A DNA stretch of 43,522 nt, taken from positions 1-43,522 of the forward strand of contig RPRI01000031.1 in NCBI GenBank assembly GCA_003818505.1, given 5' to 3'. Position 1 is the first letter of the stretch, and the number at the start of each line of letters is the position of its first letter. The translations under genes were made by a program, and so were the position numbers. This DNA comes from Desulfobacteraceae bacterium (lineage in GTDB: Bacteria; Desulfobacterota; Desulfobacteria; Desulfobacterales; RPRI01). Below are positions 15,957 through 24,670 of this stretch, piece after piece. The notes below the pieces were generated by a model. It saw only the letters and a program-made list of their open reading frames with translations. It did no database searches and was not told the DNA's origin.

Positions 15957-16883
15957 ATGAAAAAGGTTGCAAGAGCTTGTTTACTGTCCACCTTTATCAT
16001 AGTTGTTCTTTTTTCAGGGACTGCGAAGGCCGCAATTCCTCTGGCAAAAGTAACGACCTTTACCGGAGAGGCGGTTGTTCTTAAAGAAGCCGACACAACC
16101 AGAATATCGAGAATCGGCCAGGAACTGAATGAAGGCGACCGCGTTCAGACGAAACAGGGCACGGTACAGGTGACATTTAATGATGGAGCTATCCTCAAAC
16201 TGAGCCCGTTTACAAGTGCCCTGATCCAGGAAAGAGATGAAGATTCGGGAATCCTGATTTTCAAGACAAAAAAAGCCGTCAGAAGAGTAACCTGCTTTGT
16301 AGGAAAGATGTGGTTTAAGAGCGGCGCCTCAAAAAAAGCCAACTATCTCCAGACTCCTACCGCAGTAATGGGACTTAGGGGTTCGGATGCCGATTTCGGT
16401 TTCGATAACCTTAATACTTACCTTAACATGTATTCAGGAGAGGCGGCAGTTGTAGGAAGGGTAATGAGAGGCTTTTTCCAAAACCCCGGTATTGATGCCG
16501 CAACAAAAAGCGCGGTTTACCGATCTCTTGAAAAAGCATTCGTGAAAAACGAAGAGGCTAAGGCAACAAGAAATGAGCTCGACAAGGCTACTGCAAAGGT
16601 GAATATCCTTGAAGCTGCAAAAATCGCGGCTGAAGAGCTGAAAAAGAATCCGGATGATGCTGTGAGACAGGATGCAGAGCGTGCTGCTGTTGCTATTGAC
16701 GCAGCTCTTGAAGCCGCCCGGAAAGAGCTTGAAAAGCTCTCATCAACAACAATCCCGGCTACGACGGCTGAAACGACGGAAGCTGCTACGACGGCTGAAA
16801 CGACGGCCCCGGCAACAACAACTACATCTACAACTACAACAACGACTACAACCAAGGAGAGTACAACAAGCCCTTCATCTTGA
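15957..16883 (+). CDS. FecR-domain secreted protein with Thr-rich tail
   Basis: The frame is open from 15840, but the ATG at 15957 has AAGGAGG six bases upstream and starts a signal peptide (MKKVARACLLSTFIIVVLFS, cleavage near GTAKA). The mature 280-odd residues hold a FecR domain (about 30-165), with GEAVVL, GDRVQTKQGTVQVTFNDGAILKL and TPTAVMGLRGSDADF. Next comes a charged helical stretch rich in Ala, Glu and Lys (about 185-265). The last 45 residues are almost only Thr, Ala, Ser and Glu, and look like a wall- or surface-spanning linker. There is no sigma factor or TonB receptor nearby, so this is the periplasmic or outer-membrane FecR type seen in exopolysaccharide loci rather than an anti-sigma factor (inference). 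Confidence 0.8.
   Translation: MKKVARACLLSTFIIVVLFSGTAKAAIPLAKVTTFTGEAVVLKEADTTRISRIGQELNEGDRVQTKQGTVQVTFNDGAILKLSPFTSALIQERDEDSGILIFKTKKAVRRVTCFVGKMWFKSGASKKANYLQTPTAVMGLRGSDADFGFDNLNTYLNMYSGEAAVVGRVMRGFFQNPGIDAATKSAVYRSLEKAFVKNEEAKATRNELDKATAKVNILEAAKIAAEELKKNPDDAVRQDAERAAVAIDAALEAARKELEKLSSTTIPATTAETTEAATTAETTAPATTTTSTTTTTTTTKESTTSPSS
16758..16806 (+). repeat. Tandem 22-base repeat in the FecR Thr-rich tail
   Basis: Two identical 22-base copies, 16758-16779 and 16785-16806, have a period of 27 bases and encode ATTAETT repeats. The following CA/ACA-rich stretch encodes the run of threonines. Such in-frame repeats change length easily by slippage. Confidence 0.75.
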
Positions 16884-17056
16884 TATATTGCAGTTAGGAG
16901 CCGTTACAAAATAACCATTCATTACATACCTGGCCGTTTCGTTAAGGCTCATGCCGGTCACGGGATTTCAATGTTACGGTTATTCTATTACAACGACTTA
17001 ATTGAAAATAACCGGATTAATATAACTGTATTGGCCTTTAATCGGGAGAATAATGG

Positions 17057-18283
17057 ATGAAAAGAATAATCTCAATTTTAACTGTTATACTTCTCTTTTT
17101 GTTTGTCGCGTCTTCAGGGGCATTTGCCCAAGGCGGCAAGATACGTTTCGGAAATCTTGCGCTGATACCTGGTTTGAGTGTTCAAGGTATACATGATGAC
17201 AACATTTATCTCGGAGACGGGAGCAATAACACTGCCGAAAGAGAGGAATCGGACTGGATAACCCATGTTAAACCGGGCATGATGCTTGATTTAACCTTTC
17301 CCGACAGAGGAAAAATGATGGCAGGGTACCAGGGTGATTTTGCATATTATTCGGATAACAGCGATAATGACTGGGAAACTCATAGAGGATTGTTTCTCCT
17401 GAATTACAATTCACCGGGCGGATTGATAGCAGGCATCAACAACACATATACTGATGCCGAAGACACGTATGGAAGCGCTGAGCAATATGGAATAGGCGCG
17501 CTTACCAAACGCTGGAACAACGATCTTACAAGCAAAGTTGGTTTTAATTTCAGTAATCGATTCAAAATCCTGGCATTTTACAATTATTTTAAACAGGATT
17601 ATGACAACGATGTCCGGGACTATACACAGGATTATTACAGCAGCGAAAGCGGGGCCGGTTTTGAAGTCAAGGTCATGCCGAAGACCTGGATGTTTTTACG
17701 ATATCATTATGGTTCGCAGAAGTATTTCACGCACCGTGCGGACGTGACCAGTTCCAACGACGCTTCTTTTAAATGGCACAGAGCAAATACTGGCCTTGGA
17801 TGGGACAGCGGAGCGAAACTCGCCGGAGAGCTCAATCTCGGTTACCAGTGGAAAGCTTATGAAAACAGGCTCGATGTAAATGGCAATGAATATGATGACA
17901 GGAATACATGGATAGCATCAACATCAGTCGATTATATGCCTACCGAAACCACGACACTTTCTGTATTAATCGAGCGTGCACTGAGGCAGTCCGCATCCGA
18001 CACTAATGATTATTTTGAAGATACCGGATTCGGATTCAGCGTCAGTCAGAAGATCTTGTCCAAATTGCTTGTAAAAGCCGGATATAATTACAGTGAACAC
18101 GATTATTTTGTCGGAAGAAGGAAAGACGACAATCAAGCCTTAAATGCATCTTTGCAGTTTGAACTTATAAAAGATATACTTAAAGCCGGAGCTGAATATG
18201 TATACAAGGAAAAAAATTCAAATAACCCCGGCTACGATTATAAAGATAACCAGTTTATTATTTCATTTGATGCAACATATTGA
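17057..18283 (+). CDS. Outer-membrane beta-barrel protein (BBP2_2/EpsL-like)
   Basis: A 408-residue protein with a signal peptide (MKRIISILTVILLFLFVASS, cleavage after AFA-Q). The opening of the mature part, LALIPGLSVQGIHDDNIYL, is typical of the putative beta-barrel porin 2 family found in exopolysaccharide operons. The rest alternates aromatic and polar residues with many Tyr, Asp and Asn, as in amphipathic strands. The chain ends NQFIISFDATY with a terminal aromatic residue, the usual signal for barrel insertion. It probably forms the outer-membrane channel or an accessory barrel for polymer secretion together with the Wza-like protein (inference). GGGAGA lies 9-10 bases before the ATG. 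A strong hairpin about 80 bases after the stop separates it from wza. Confidence 0.8.
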   Translation: MKRIISILTVILLFLFVASSGAFAQGGKIRFGNLALIPGLSVQGIHDDNIYLGDGSNNTAEREESDWITHVKPGMMLDLTFPDRGKMMAGYQGDFAYYSDNSDNDWETHRGLFLLNYNSPGGLIAGINNTYTDAEDTYGSAEQYGIGALTKRWNNDLTSKVGFNFSNRFKILAFYNYFKQDYDNDVRDYTQDYYSSESGAGFEVKVMPKTWMFLRYHYGSQKYFTHRADVTSSNDASFKWHRANTGLGWDSGAKLAGELNLGYQWKAYENRLDVNGNEYDDRNTWIASTSVDYMPTETTTLSVLIERALRQSASDTNDYFEDTGFGFSVSQKILSKLLVKAGYNYSEHDYFVGRRKDDNQALNASLQFELIKDILKAGAEYVYKEKNSNNPGYDYKDNQFIISFDATY

Positions 18284-18362
18284 GCCTTTGGAATATAATA
18301 AAATTAAATAATTTCTCACTAATAACAACATAAGAGAATAATAAGAACAGACTAGTTTAATA

Positions 18363-18395
18363 CAATGAAAGGGGCTTTATAAGCCCCTTTCATTG
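18363..18395 (+). terminator. Perfect 15-bp hairpin, likely terminator
   Basis: The arms CAATGAAAGGGGCTT and AAGCCCCTTTCATTG are perfectly complementary around a TAT loop. It lies about 80 bases after the beta-barrel gene. A weak T-rich run follows only after some 15 bases, so it may work partly as an RNA-stabilising end. The rest of the gap 18284-18590 holds no gene that I can support; a dyad ATGATTT/AAATCAT lies around 18441-18475. Confidence 0.75.
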
Positions 18396-18590
18396 TTGAT
18401 AGCCCATATTTTTGGTGGATCTTTTACGAAACCGGCACATTATGATTTCGTAAAGTCAGGCTAATTATTAAAATCATGAAGAGCACTAAGATAAAAAAAT
18501 CGTGTCCTTCATTATGGAAAAATGATAATAGTCATTTGCGGGTGCGCTTGAATCGGATTCGTCTCCGGTACGGTAATATAAGGAAATTGT

Positions 18591-19655
18591 ATGAAGGAAC
18601 GTTGTTTTGTCATAAATTTAATCATTGTTTCAATGTTGTTTTTTGCGGGCTGTGCTTCCACTGGCGGAGATGTCATCAGAATTACAAATGTTGAAGAGGA
18701 AAAAAATCCGATATCCGGCCTTAAAGCATCAGATCTTGCGATACTTGAAGAAATTAAAAAAAGCTCCGTAAAAAAAGACGGAACAGATAACGTAATAAGC
18801 AATGTCATAAATAAAACCAGGAATTTTTCTGTTGCCGAATATATAAAATTGCACCCCGATGCCGACGGCAGGGGTACCAGGGAGTATGTTGTGGGCGGAG
18901 ACGATGTCCTGAGCATAACAATATATGAAGAGAAAGACCTTTCAAGAGATGCGGTTCGCGTATCGGCAGACGGATATATCTCCTTTCCTCTTATAACGCG
19001 GCTTAAGGTCGAAGGGCTTACAATATCGGAGATAGGGGTGCTCATATCCACAAAGCTTGCAGAGGGCCAATATCTGCTTGATGCCCATGTCTCCGTCATG
19101 GTGACTGAGTATAAAAGCAAGCAGTTTCTAGTGCTGGGTGCAGTAAAAAAACCGGGGAGCTATCCTCTTTCAGCCAATGAAAGGGTTTTAAATGCCATTT
19201 CAAAGGCCGAAGGAATTGAGCAGACAGGAGCAGGCAAAAAAGCAAAAATCATACGAACGGAAAACCCGAATACAGGGAGTCAGGAAAAGATAGTCATAAA
19301 CGTCGATTTGCAGGGTGTTTTACAGGGGACAGACCAGTATTCCAATATATTTTTATCCGACAAGGATATACTTTTTATTCCAACTGCAGAAAACTTTTAT
19401 ATAATAGGACAGGTCAAGAACCCGGGATCTTATCCCTTGATCGACCGGGAAATCTCGCTTGTTGAGAGTATAGGAATAGCCGGCGGATTTACCAATATAG
19501 CTGCCAGAAACCGTACCCGTATTGTCCGCGTGGAAAACGGAGTGGAAAAAGTTATTGAAGTCAAAGTTGATGCCATCACAGAGGCAGGCAAAAAAATCCA
19601 TGATGTCATCATACAGCCGAACGATATAATTATCGTTCCGGAAAGCTTCTTCTGA
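18591..19655 (+). CDS. Polysaccharide export lipoprotein, Wza-like
   Basis: A 354-residue outer-membrane export protein. The N-terminus is a lipoprotein signal ending LFFAGC, with the lipid-bearing Cys at residue 21. The Poly_export domain begins near YVVGGDDVLSITIYEE (about 100), followed by two SLBB domains (about 180-265 with LGAVKKPGSYPLS, and 265-350 with IGQVKNPGSYPLI). The end VIIQPNDIIIVPESFF is typical. It forms the ring-shaped channel that carries polymer from the periplasm across the outer membrane, working with the Wzc-like kinase encoded next. AAGGAAA precedes the ATG by about six bases. The region between the lipid anchor and the first domain (22-95) is longer than usual and charged. 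Confidence 0.93.
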   Translation: MKERCFVINLIIVSMLFFAGCASTGGDVIRITNVEEEKNPISGLKASDLAILEEIKKSSVKKDGTDNVISNVINKTRNFSVAEYIKLHPDADGRGTREYVVGGDDVLSITIYEEKDLSRDAVRVSADGYISFPLITRLKVEGLTISEIGVLISTKLAEGQYLLDAHVSVMVTEYKSKQFLVLGAVKKPGSYPLSANERVLNAISKAEGIEQTGAGKKAKIIRTENPNTGSQEKIVINVDLQGVLQGTDQYSNIFLSDKDILFIPTAENFYIIGQVKNPGSYPLIDREISLVESIGIAGGFTNIAARNRTRIVRVENGVEKVIEVKVDAITEAGKKIHDVIIQPNDIIIVPESFF

Positions 19656-19811
19656 CGGCTTTGAAATAGCCCGTTGTTCGAACATAGTACTTCGGTTCGA
19701 TATTATATATTCGGCGGTTTAAAATCATCATTGATAAAGTCTGTTAACAGAATTGATTGTATGTAAATTACTTAATGATTACGGATTTCTTGCGGGAGAA
19801 CTGATACAATT

Positions 19812-22100
19812 ATGGAATTTATTGAAGAGAAAATTGATATTCGTGAGTATCTCCGTGTAATAATGAAAAGACGGTGGATAATAATCGCCATATCGAGCCT
19901 GATATTTGTTGCCGTCGTTATCCACGCATTTACAGCGACTCCTATATTTGAAGCTTCGACCCGCATTATAATAGATAAAGAAAATCCGAATGTAGTCTCC
20001 ATTCAGGAAGTTATGGCTGTTGATGCTTCAGGGACGGATTATTACCAGACCCAGTACAAGATAATCGAAAGCCGCTCAGTTGCAAGGAGTGTTATAAAAA
20101 GGCTTGATCTTGACAAGAGCGAAGAGTTTTTCCCGAAACCGGATGATAATTTCATCTCGGTCATGATGGGTTCCGTTAAGGATGGTTTAAAATCTGCTAT
20201 TGTAGCGGTGACGTCACTTTTTGTTACCGGCAGGAAAAAAAATGATGAAGCGGAAGAAAAAGAAGAATCGAATAACTCGCTTGTTTCATCTTTTCTTTCT
20301 CGTTTAAAGATTGATCCTATAAGAAACAGCCGTCTTGTAGATATAAAATATCAGGCAAAAGATCCTGTTATTGCAGCCAAAATCGTAAACACTATTTCGG
20401 ACGCATATATAGATCAGAACCTTGAAACCAAGCTCGCAGCAATTCAGAATGCGGTTAAATGGCTTCACAGCAGGATTGAAGAGGAAAGAAAAAAGGTTGA
20501 AACGGCAGAACAGTCTCTTTTGCGTTACAAGGAGCAACAAGGAATAATAACAGATTTTTCAAGCAATACCGAGAATATCACGGCGCAGAAGTTGGCACAG
20601 CTCAACCAACAAGTTGTCGATGCTGAATCACTGCGTGTAGAGGCGGAAACCCGCTACAAACAGGCAAAGGCTCTCGAAGGCAATCCGGATATGCTTGATT
20701 CGATCCCTCAGGTGCTGAATAACGAACTCATCCGTCAAATCAAGACGATGGAAGTAGAACTCTTTAAAAAAATGTCGGAATTTTCCAAGAAATACGGCTC
20801 GAATCATCCCCAGATGGTTGCAATCCAGTCCGAATTGAATACTCTCCAAGCAAGGAAGGCACAGGAAATAAACAGGGTTATCAATTCCCTTAATAATGAA
20901 TACAAGGTCGCTCTTGCCAAGGAAAATTCATTTAAGGCTGCTCTTTACGGACAGAAAAGAGAATCTCTCAGTCTTAATCAGAAAGCAATTGAGTACACAG
21001 TTCTGCAGCGTGAAGCGCAAAGCGCAAAGGAGATGTATGACCTTCTGATCAAAAGATTCAAAGAGACATCCCTTACCGAAGATATGAAGACCGGGAACGT
21101 GCGGATTGTGGACAAGGCTGAAGTGCCGAAGAATCCTGTCAAGCCCAGAAAAGGCCTCAATATAATTATCGGATTGATAGTCGGCCTCGGTGCGGGACTC
21201 GGAGCGGCTTTTTTTCTTGAATATCTCGACAATACGATCAAGCTTCCTGAAGACATCAAACGTTATCTTGATATTCCATACCTTGGTATAATTCCTATCT
21301 ATTTAACAAACAGGAATATTGCAAATGAAGGTGAGAGAGCGCTTGCCCCCGAGATGGTGACTTTCCATTCACCCAAATCGATTTCAAGCGAGGCCTATAG
21401 GGGCATAAGAACGAATATTCTTTTTTCCTCGGCGGATAAGGAACCGCAGGTGGTTCTTGTTTCAAGCGCGGGACCCCAGGAGGGAAAGACCATAACTTCG
21501 ACCAATATTGCCATTACAATGGCACAATCCGGCAATAAGGTTGTTCTGATTGACTGTGATCTCCGCAGGCCGAAAGTTCACAAGCTTTTCGGAATAAAAA
21601 AAGATGAAGGAATGACAAACCTTCTTGTAGGTAACAGAAAAATAGATGATGTTATATTTGAAACAAAAATACCGGGGCTTCATGTCATTCCATCGGGACC
21701 CATTCCTCCCAATCCTTCCGAAATAATAGGATCCGGAAGGATGAAAGAGCTCCTGGATAAACTGAGGCTTGATTTCAACATGATAATCATTGATTCTCCG
21801 CCGATTGCGGCCGTCACCGATTCCTCGATACTGGCAAAATCTGCCGACGGAGTTGTTCTTGTAATACGGGCAGGTGAAACGGCACGTGAGATAGTCAGAA
21901 CAGGCGTGGAACAGTTGAAAAGCATAGGAGCCCATGTTTTGGGAGCTGTATTAAACGGCGTGGATACGGCAAATGACAGCTACTATTACTACCAGTATTA
22001 CTACTATTATTATGGAGAAGACGGCGAGACAAAGAAAGGCGCACGAACAAAGAGAAAGCCGGAATTTTTAAACAGGTTTTCATCAAATAAGGAAGTCTGA
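19812..22100 (+). CDS. Wzc-like chain-length regulator fused to BY-type tyrosine kinase
   Basis: A 762-residue inner-membrane protein. The Wzz domain starts at residue 6, the first membrane helix is about 22-41, and the periplasmic coiled coil covers about 200-415. The proline motif NPVKPRKG precedes a second helix (about 450-470). The kinase domain has Walker A GPQEGKT (554-560), Walker A' LIDCDLRRP (about 579-587) and Walker B MIIIDSPP (657-664). The C-terminus bears a striking tyrosine cluster: ten Tyr within 724-734. BY-kinases phosphorylate such clusters in trans, and cycling of this state controls polymer length and export (known). The matching phosphatase gene follows after two bases, which supports one functional unit. 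A 10-base palindrome, CTGTTAACAG, lies at 19741-19750. Confidence 0.94.
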   Translation: MEFIEEKIDIREYLRVIMKRRWIIIAISSLIFVAVVIHAFTATPIFEASTRIIIDKENPNVVSIQEVMAVDASGTDYYQTQYKIIESRSVARSVIKRLDLDKSEEFFPKPDDNFISVMMGSVKDGLKSAIVAVTSLFVTGRKKNDEAEEKEESNNSLVSSFLSRLKIDPIRNSRLVDIKYQAKDPVIAAKIVNTISDAYIDQNLETKLAAIQNAVKWLHSRIEEERKKVETAEQSLLRYKEQQGIITDFSSNTENITAQKLAQLNQQVVDAESLRVEAETRYKQAKALEGNPDMLDSIPQVLNNELIRQIKTMEVELFKKMSEFSKKYGSNHPQMVAIQSELNTLQARKAQEINRVINSLNNEYKVALAKENSFKAALYGQKRESLSLNQKAIEYTVLQREAQSAKEMYDLLIKRFKETSLTEDMKTGNVRIVDKAEVPKNPVKPRKGLNIIIGLIVGLGAGLGAAFFLEYLDNTIKLPEDIKRYLDIPYLGIIPIYLTNRNIANEGERALAPEMVTFHSPKSISSEAYRGIRTNILFSSADKEPQVVLVSSAGPQEGKTITSTNIAITMAQSGNKVVLIDCDLRRPKVHKLFGIKKDEGMTNLLVGNRKIDDVIFETKIPGLHVIPSGPIPPNPSEIIGSGRMKELLDKLRLDFNMIIIDSPPIAAVTDSSILAKSADGVVLVIRAGETAREIVRTGVEQLKSIGAHVLGAVLNGVDTANDSYYYYQYYYYYYGEDGETKKGARTKRKPEFLNRFSSNKEV

Positions 22101-22102
22101 TC

Positions 22103-22843
22103 GTGATAGATCTCCACTGCCACATTCTTCCGGGGATTGACGACGGAGCAAAGACGCCGGAAGAGAGCCTGAAAATGGCAGAAATTGCTTTTCGAGACGG
22201 GATCCGTACCATTGTTGCAACTCCCCACGTGATGGGGGTTCATTCGAATAATGTAAGGGAGGTTGAAAAATCTATTGCAAATCTGGCAGATGCCTTTTCA
22301 ACGAACGGAATAAATATAAGACTTATCTCAGGCGCGGATGTGCCTCTATCATACGGACTGATGGATAAAATTAAGGGCGGAGAGGCCGGCACTATCAATA
22401 ACGGCATGAAATATATCCTCCTGGAACTCCCTTCCTACAATGTTCCTCCAAAAGTAAAAGATCTGATTTTTGAACTCAGGATTAACGGCATAACACCTGT
22501 TATTACGCATCCTGAAAGGAATCTGATGATCCAGAAGGATGCTGGTATTATGCATGATATGGTAATAATGGGGGCTTTGTGCCAAGTCACGGCCATGAGT
22601 ATTACGGGTGACTTCGGGAAGATTCCGCAAAAAAGCGCTGCCATGCTGCTTGAGAGACGTCTTGTACATGTAATCGCAACCGATGCCCACTCGGCGGATT
22701 ACAGGCCGCCTGTTTTATCAAAAGCGGTTGAAGCGGCAGCAAACATCCTCGGCAATTACGACGAGGCCGAACGGATGGTCAAAGATGTTCCGGCTGCGAT
22801 AATATCCGGCAATACGCCAAAAATTGAAGATCTCCGCTGCTAA
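22103..22843 (+). CDS. PHP-type protein-tyrosine phosphatase (CpsB/YwqE-like)
   Basis: A 246-residue PHP-fold phosphatase. The metal ligands are visible as DLHCH (residues 3-7), PGIDDGAK, ATPHVM (about 39-44), THPERN (about 134) and ATDAHSADY (near 193). The family removes phosphate from the tyrosine tail of BY-kinases using a cluster of metal ions (known from CpsB and YwqE). The GTG start at 22103 has AAGGAAG about eight bases upstream and comes two bases after the kinase stop, so the two are translated together. It most likely resets the Wzc-like kinase. It is more common in Firmicutes but also occurs in deltaproteobacterial polysaccharide loci; low-molecular-weight phosphatases are the usual proteobacterial counterpart. 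Confidence 0.9.
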   Translation: MIDLHCHILPGIDDGAKTPEESLKMAEIAFRDGIRTIVATPHVMGVHSNNVREVEKSIANLADAFSTNGINIRLISGADVPLSYGLMDKIKGGEAGTINNGMKYILLELPSYNVPPKVKDLIFELRINGITPVITHPERNLMIQKDAGIMHDMVIMGALCQVTAMSITGDFGKIPQKSAAMLLERRLVHVIATDAHSADYRPPVLSKAVEAAANILGNYDEAERMVKDVPAAIISGNTPKIEDLRC

Positions 22844-22930
22844 CGCCGGTGAGCTTCAATCCTTATGCAATATACAATCATCAACTCTTTTGGATATCAT
22901 TTACAATTGATTTTTGTAAAATAAACCTGT

Positions 22931-23872
22931 ATGAAACTACCCATGATTAACTTTCCTATCCTTGTCGTTGACGACAATCCCATTATTAAGAAGATGATGA
23001 ATATCTCCCTCACGAAGGCCGGCTACGAGGTTTCATCCGCTGAAAACGGTCGTGATGCTCTCCGTAAATTCGATAAAAAATTTTATCCGATTGTCATAAC
23101 CGACTGGATGATGCCGGAAATGGACGGTCTCGAGCTTTGCAGGGCAATAAGAAATTTATCCCTCGACAGTTATGTCTTCATAATTCTGCTTACCGCTAAA
23201 GATGCCAAGGACGATATCATTAAAGGACTTGAAGCCGGAGCGGACGATTATCTTACCAAGCCGGTAAATCATCCGGAGCTTATGGCGCGTCTTAATACAG
23301 GTATCCGAATTCTTGAGCTTGAACGATCCCTTAAGAAAGCAAATAACGAGATAATGATACTTTCAATTACTGATTATCTCACAGGATGTTACAACAGGGG
23401 ATATATCGGAGAAAATCTTTCGAAAGAGATAAGGAGGGCGGAGAGATATAAGCATCCCCTGTCTCTTGTCATATGCGATATAGATCATTTCAAGAATGTA
23501 AATGACACTTGCGGGCACCTGGCAGGGGACCATGTTTTATACAGATTTGCGGGGCTGATAAATAAATCGATAAGAATCCATGTTGACTGGCTAGCACGTT
23601 ACGGGGGCGAGGAGTTTATGATTGTTCTTCCTGAGACGGATATGAAAGGCGCAATAACACTTTGTGAAAAACTGAGAAGTATTATTGAAAACAGTGTTTT
23701 CACTTATAATGAAACAAACATCAAAATAACATCGAGCTTCGGTTTTACCAGTTTTGATCTTGTGGAATCCTGCAATGATAAAATTGTCGATGAAATCATA
23801 AACAGGGCCGATACGTATCTTTACCAGGCAAAGCAGGAAGGGAGAAACTGTGTCAGGGGCGGGCCATTCTGA
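22931..23872 (+). CDS. Response regulator with GGDEF output (diguanylate cyclase)
   Basis: A 313-residue two-domain signalling protein. The receiver domain (about 9-125) has the acidic pair VVDDN, the phosphoacceptor Asp58 in VITDWMMPEMDG, and Lys in LTKPV. The GGDEF domain (about 150-313) has DYLTGCYNRGYI, CDIDHFKNVNDTCGHLAGD, and the active-site loop RYGGEEF (GGEEF at 225-229), so it should make c-di-GMP. The inhibitory RxxD site is not intact: the four residues read IHVD, with Arg one place too early, so product inhibition may be weak. The placement right after the kinase/phosphatase pair suggests that c-di-GMP drives this polymer (inference). No partner histidine kinase lies in the window. 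A small dyad TTTACAA/TTGTAAA lies at 22900-22920 before the ATG. Confidence 0.9.
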   Translation: MKLPMINFPILVVDDNPIIKKMMNISLTKAGYEVSSAENGRDALRKFDKKFYPIVITDWMMPEMDGLELCRAIRNLSLDSYVFIILLTAKDAKDDIIKGLEAGADDYLTKPVNHPELMARLNTGIRILELERSLKKANNEIMILSITDYLTGCYNRGYIGENLSKEIRRAERYKHPLSLVICDIDHFKNVNDTCGHLAGDHVLYRFAGLINKSIRIHVDWLARYGGEEFMIVLPETDMKGAITLCEKLRSIIENSVFTYNETNIKITSSFGFTSFDLVESCNDKIVDEIINRADTYLYQAKQEGRNCVRGGPF

Positions 23873-23928
23873 TTCCTTGGCGGAAACCCGGCCTTTAGTC
23901 TAAACCTTTATGCACAATGGAGGGCTAA

Positions 23929-24474
23929 ATGATTATTCATGAGAATAAACATATTGCTGCCCGGTTATTTGCAGTTTTATTTTTCATTTTATTTACTGGG
24001 AACGCATACTGTAAAAACGCAAAAGAGATAGATGTCCGCTTCCTCTCGGATGATGCCTTTGCCGTGATAGAGAAAAATAAGAAAGGCGAAAAGATTCGCC
24101 ACTGTCCTCATCATGATTCTGAAGGCAAATTGGACAATGAACAGGTGATATACATGCTCGGTATTTTTGATAAAGAGAGCTGGATTGACGCCAAAAATAA
24201 GGAAGAGGCGAAAAAACACCTTGAGAAGCATTATGATAAATTCAAAGGTGAAATGATGAAGAAGGAATTGAAGGGGCCGGTAAATATAAATGATGCAAAA
24301 CTTACCGAATTTGTAAGACTTCCCGGCATCGGGCCTGTTGTTGCCGTTAAAATCGTCGAATACAGAAAAGCGCATACGCTGTTTAAAGATATCGATGAGA
24401 TAAAAAAAGTTGAAGGGATAGGTCAGGGTACCTTTAATGGTATCCGCCATTATATCAGGGCAGGGAACCCGTAA
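23929..24474 (+). CDS. Secreted ComEA-like helix-hairpin-helix protein
   Basis: A 181-residue protein with a probable signal peptide (about 1-28, ending GNAYC). Residues 30-110 are charged and not recognised; they contain the metal-binding-like string RHCPHHD (about 57-63). Residues about 114-178 form the ComEA-type double helix-hairpin-helix: VNINDAKLTEFVRLPGIGP, then AVKIVEYRK, then VEGIGQGTFNGI. ComEA binds incoming DNA in the periplasm during uptake (known), but short ComEA-like proteins occur in many non-competent bacteria. No other competence gene is here. TGGAGGG lies about six bases before the ATG. Its location inside the polysaccharide control region is odd; it could equally be a neighbour without any functional tie. 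Confidence 0.75.
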   Translation: MIIHENKHIAARLFAVLFFILFTGNAYCKNAKEIDVRFLSDDAFAVIEKNKKGEKIRHCPHHDSEGKLDNEQVIYMLGIFDKESWIDAKNKEEAKKHLEKHYDKFKGEMMKKELKGPVNINDAKLTEFVRLPGIGPVVAVKIVEYRKAHTLFKDIDEIKKVEGIGQGTFNGIRHYIRAGNP

Positions 24475-24510
24475 ATCCCGATTTCTTCCTTGACAACTTT
24501 TCCTATATAT

Positions 24511-24622
24511 GTTCAAAGTGTGAACACTATAATTTCCTGTTTTTTAAAGCACTTCAACAGCTAAATCCATACTCACTGGTAAGTTTACTGCAACAGCTAT
24601 GTAACTTACCGGGCGGAGCTGT
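24511..24622 (+). promoter_or_regulatory. Structured leader with dyads before the regulator gene
   Basis: This 196-base gap (24475-24670) holds overlapping dyads GTTCA-AAGTG-TGAAC (24511-24525) and AGTGT-GA-ACACT, directly followed by a TATAAT (24528-24533) without a good -35 box. Further down, GGTAAGTT (24578-24585) pairs with AACTTACC (24603-24610), enclosed by ACAGCT (24557-24562) and AGCTGT (24617-24622). It could be an operator plus a leader hairpin for the winged-helix gene at 24671. Confidence 0.4.
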
Positions 24623-24670
24623 CTATCAAAATGCCCTTTTCATTTCTTGAACAGGGGAAAAATCATTTAA

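Noticed and set aside
16517-16855. Minus-strand ORF rich in Val, Ala and Ser
   Set aside because: It is the antisense of the Thr-rich tail of the FecR protein; the composition is a by-product of the ACA/ACG repeats.
18476-18694. Plus-strand ORF before wza
   Set aside because: It overlaps the wza start in another frame and lacks a ribosome site and recognisable features.
18512-19120. Minus-strand 202-codon ORF over wza
   Set aside because: It is antisense to the lipoprotein and Poly_export coding region and has no motif of its own.
23870-23928. Possible c-di-GMP riboswitch before the ComEA-like gene
   Set aside because: The gap is too short and lacks the conserved GEMM core ACGCAAAGCC; only a few G/C-rich words are similar.
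24611-24623. Possible ops/JUMPstart-like element (GGGCGGAGCTGTC)
   Set aside because: It resembles GGCGGTAG only in part, lacks the conserved remainder, and is better explained as the outer arm of the leader dyad.
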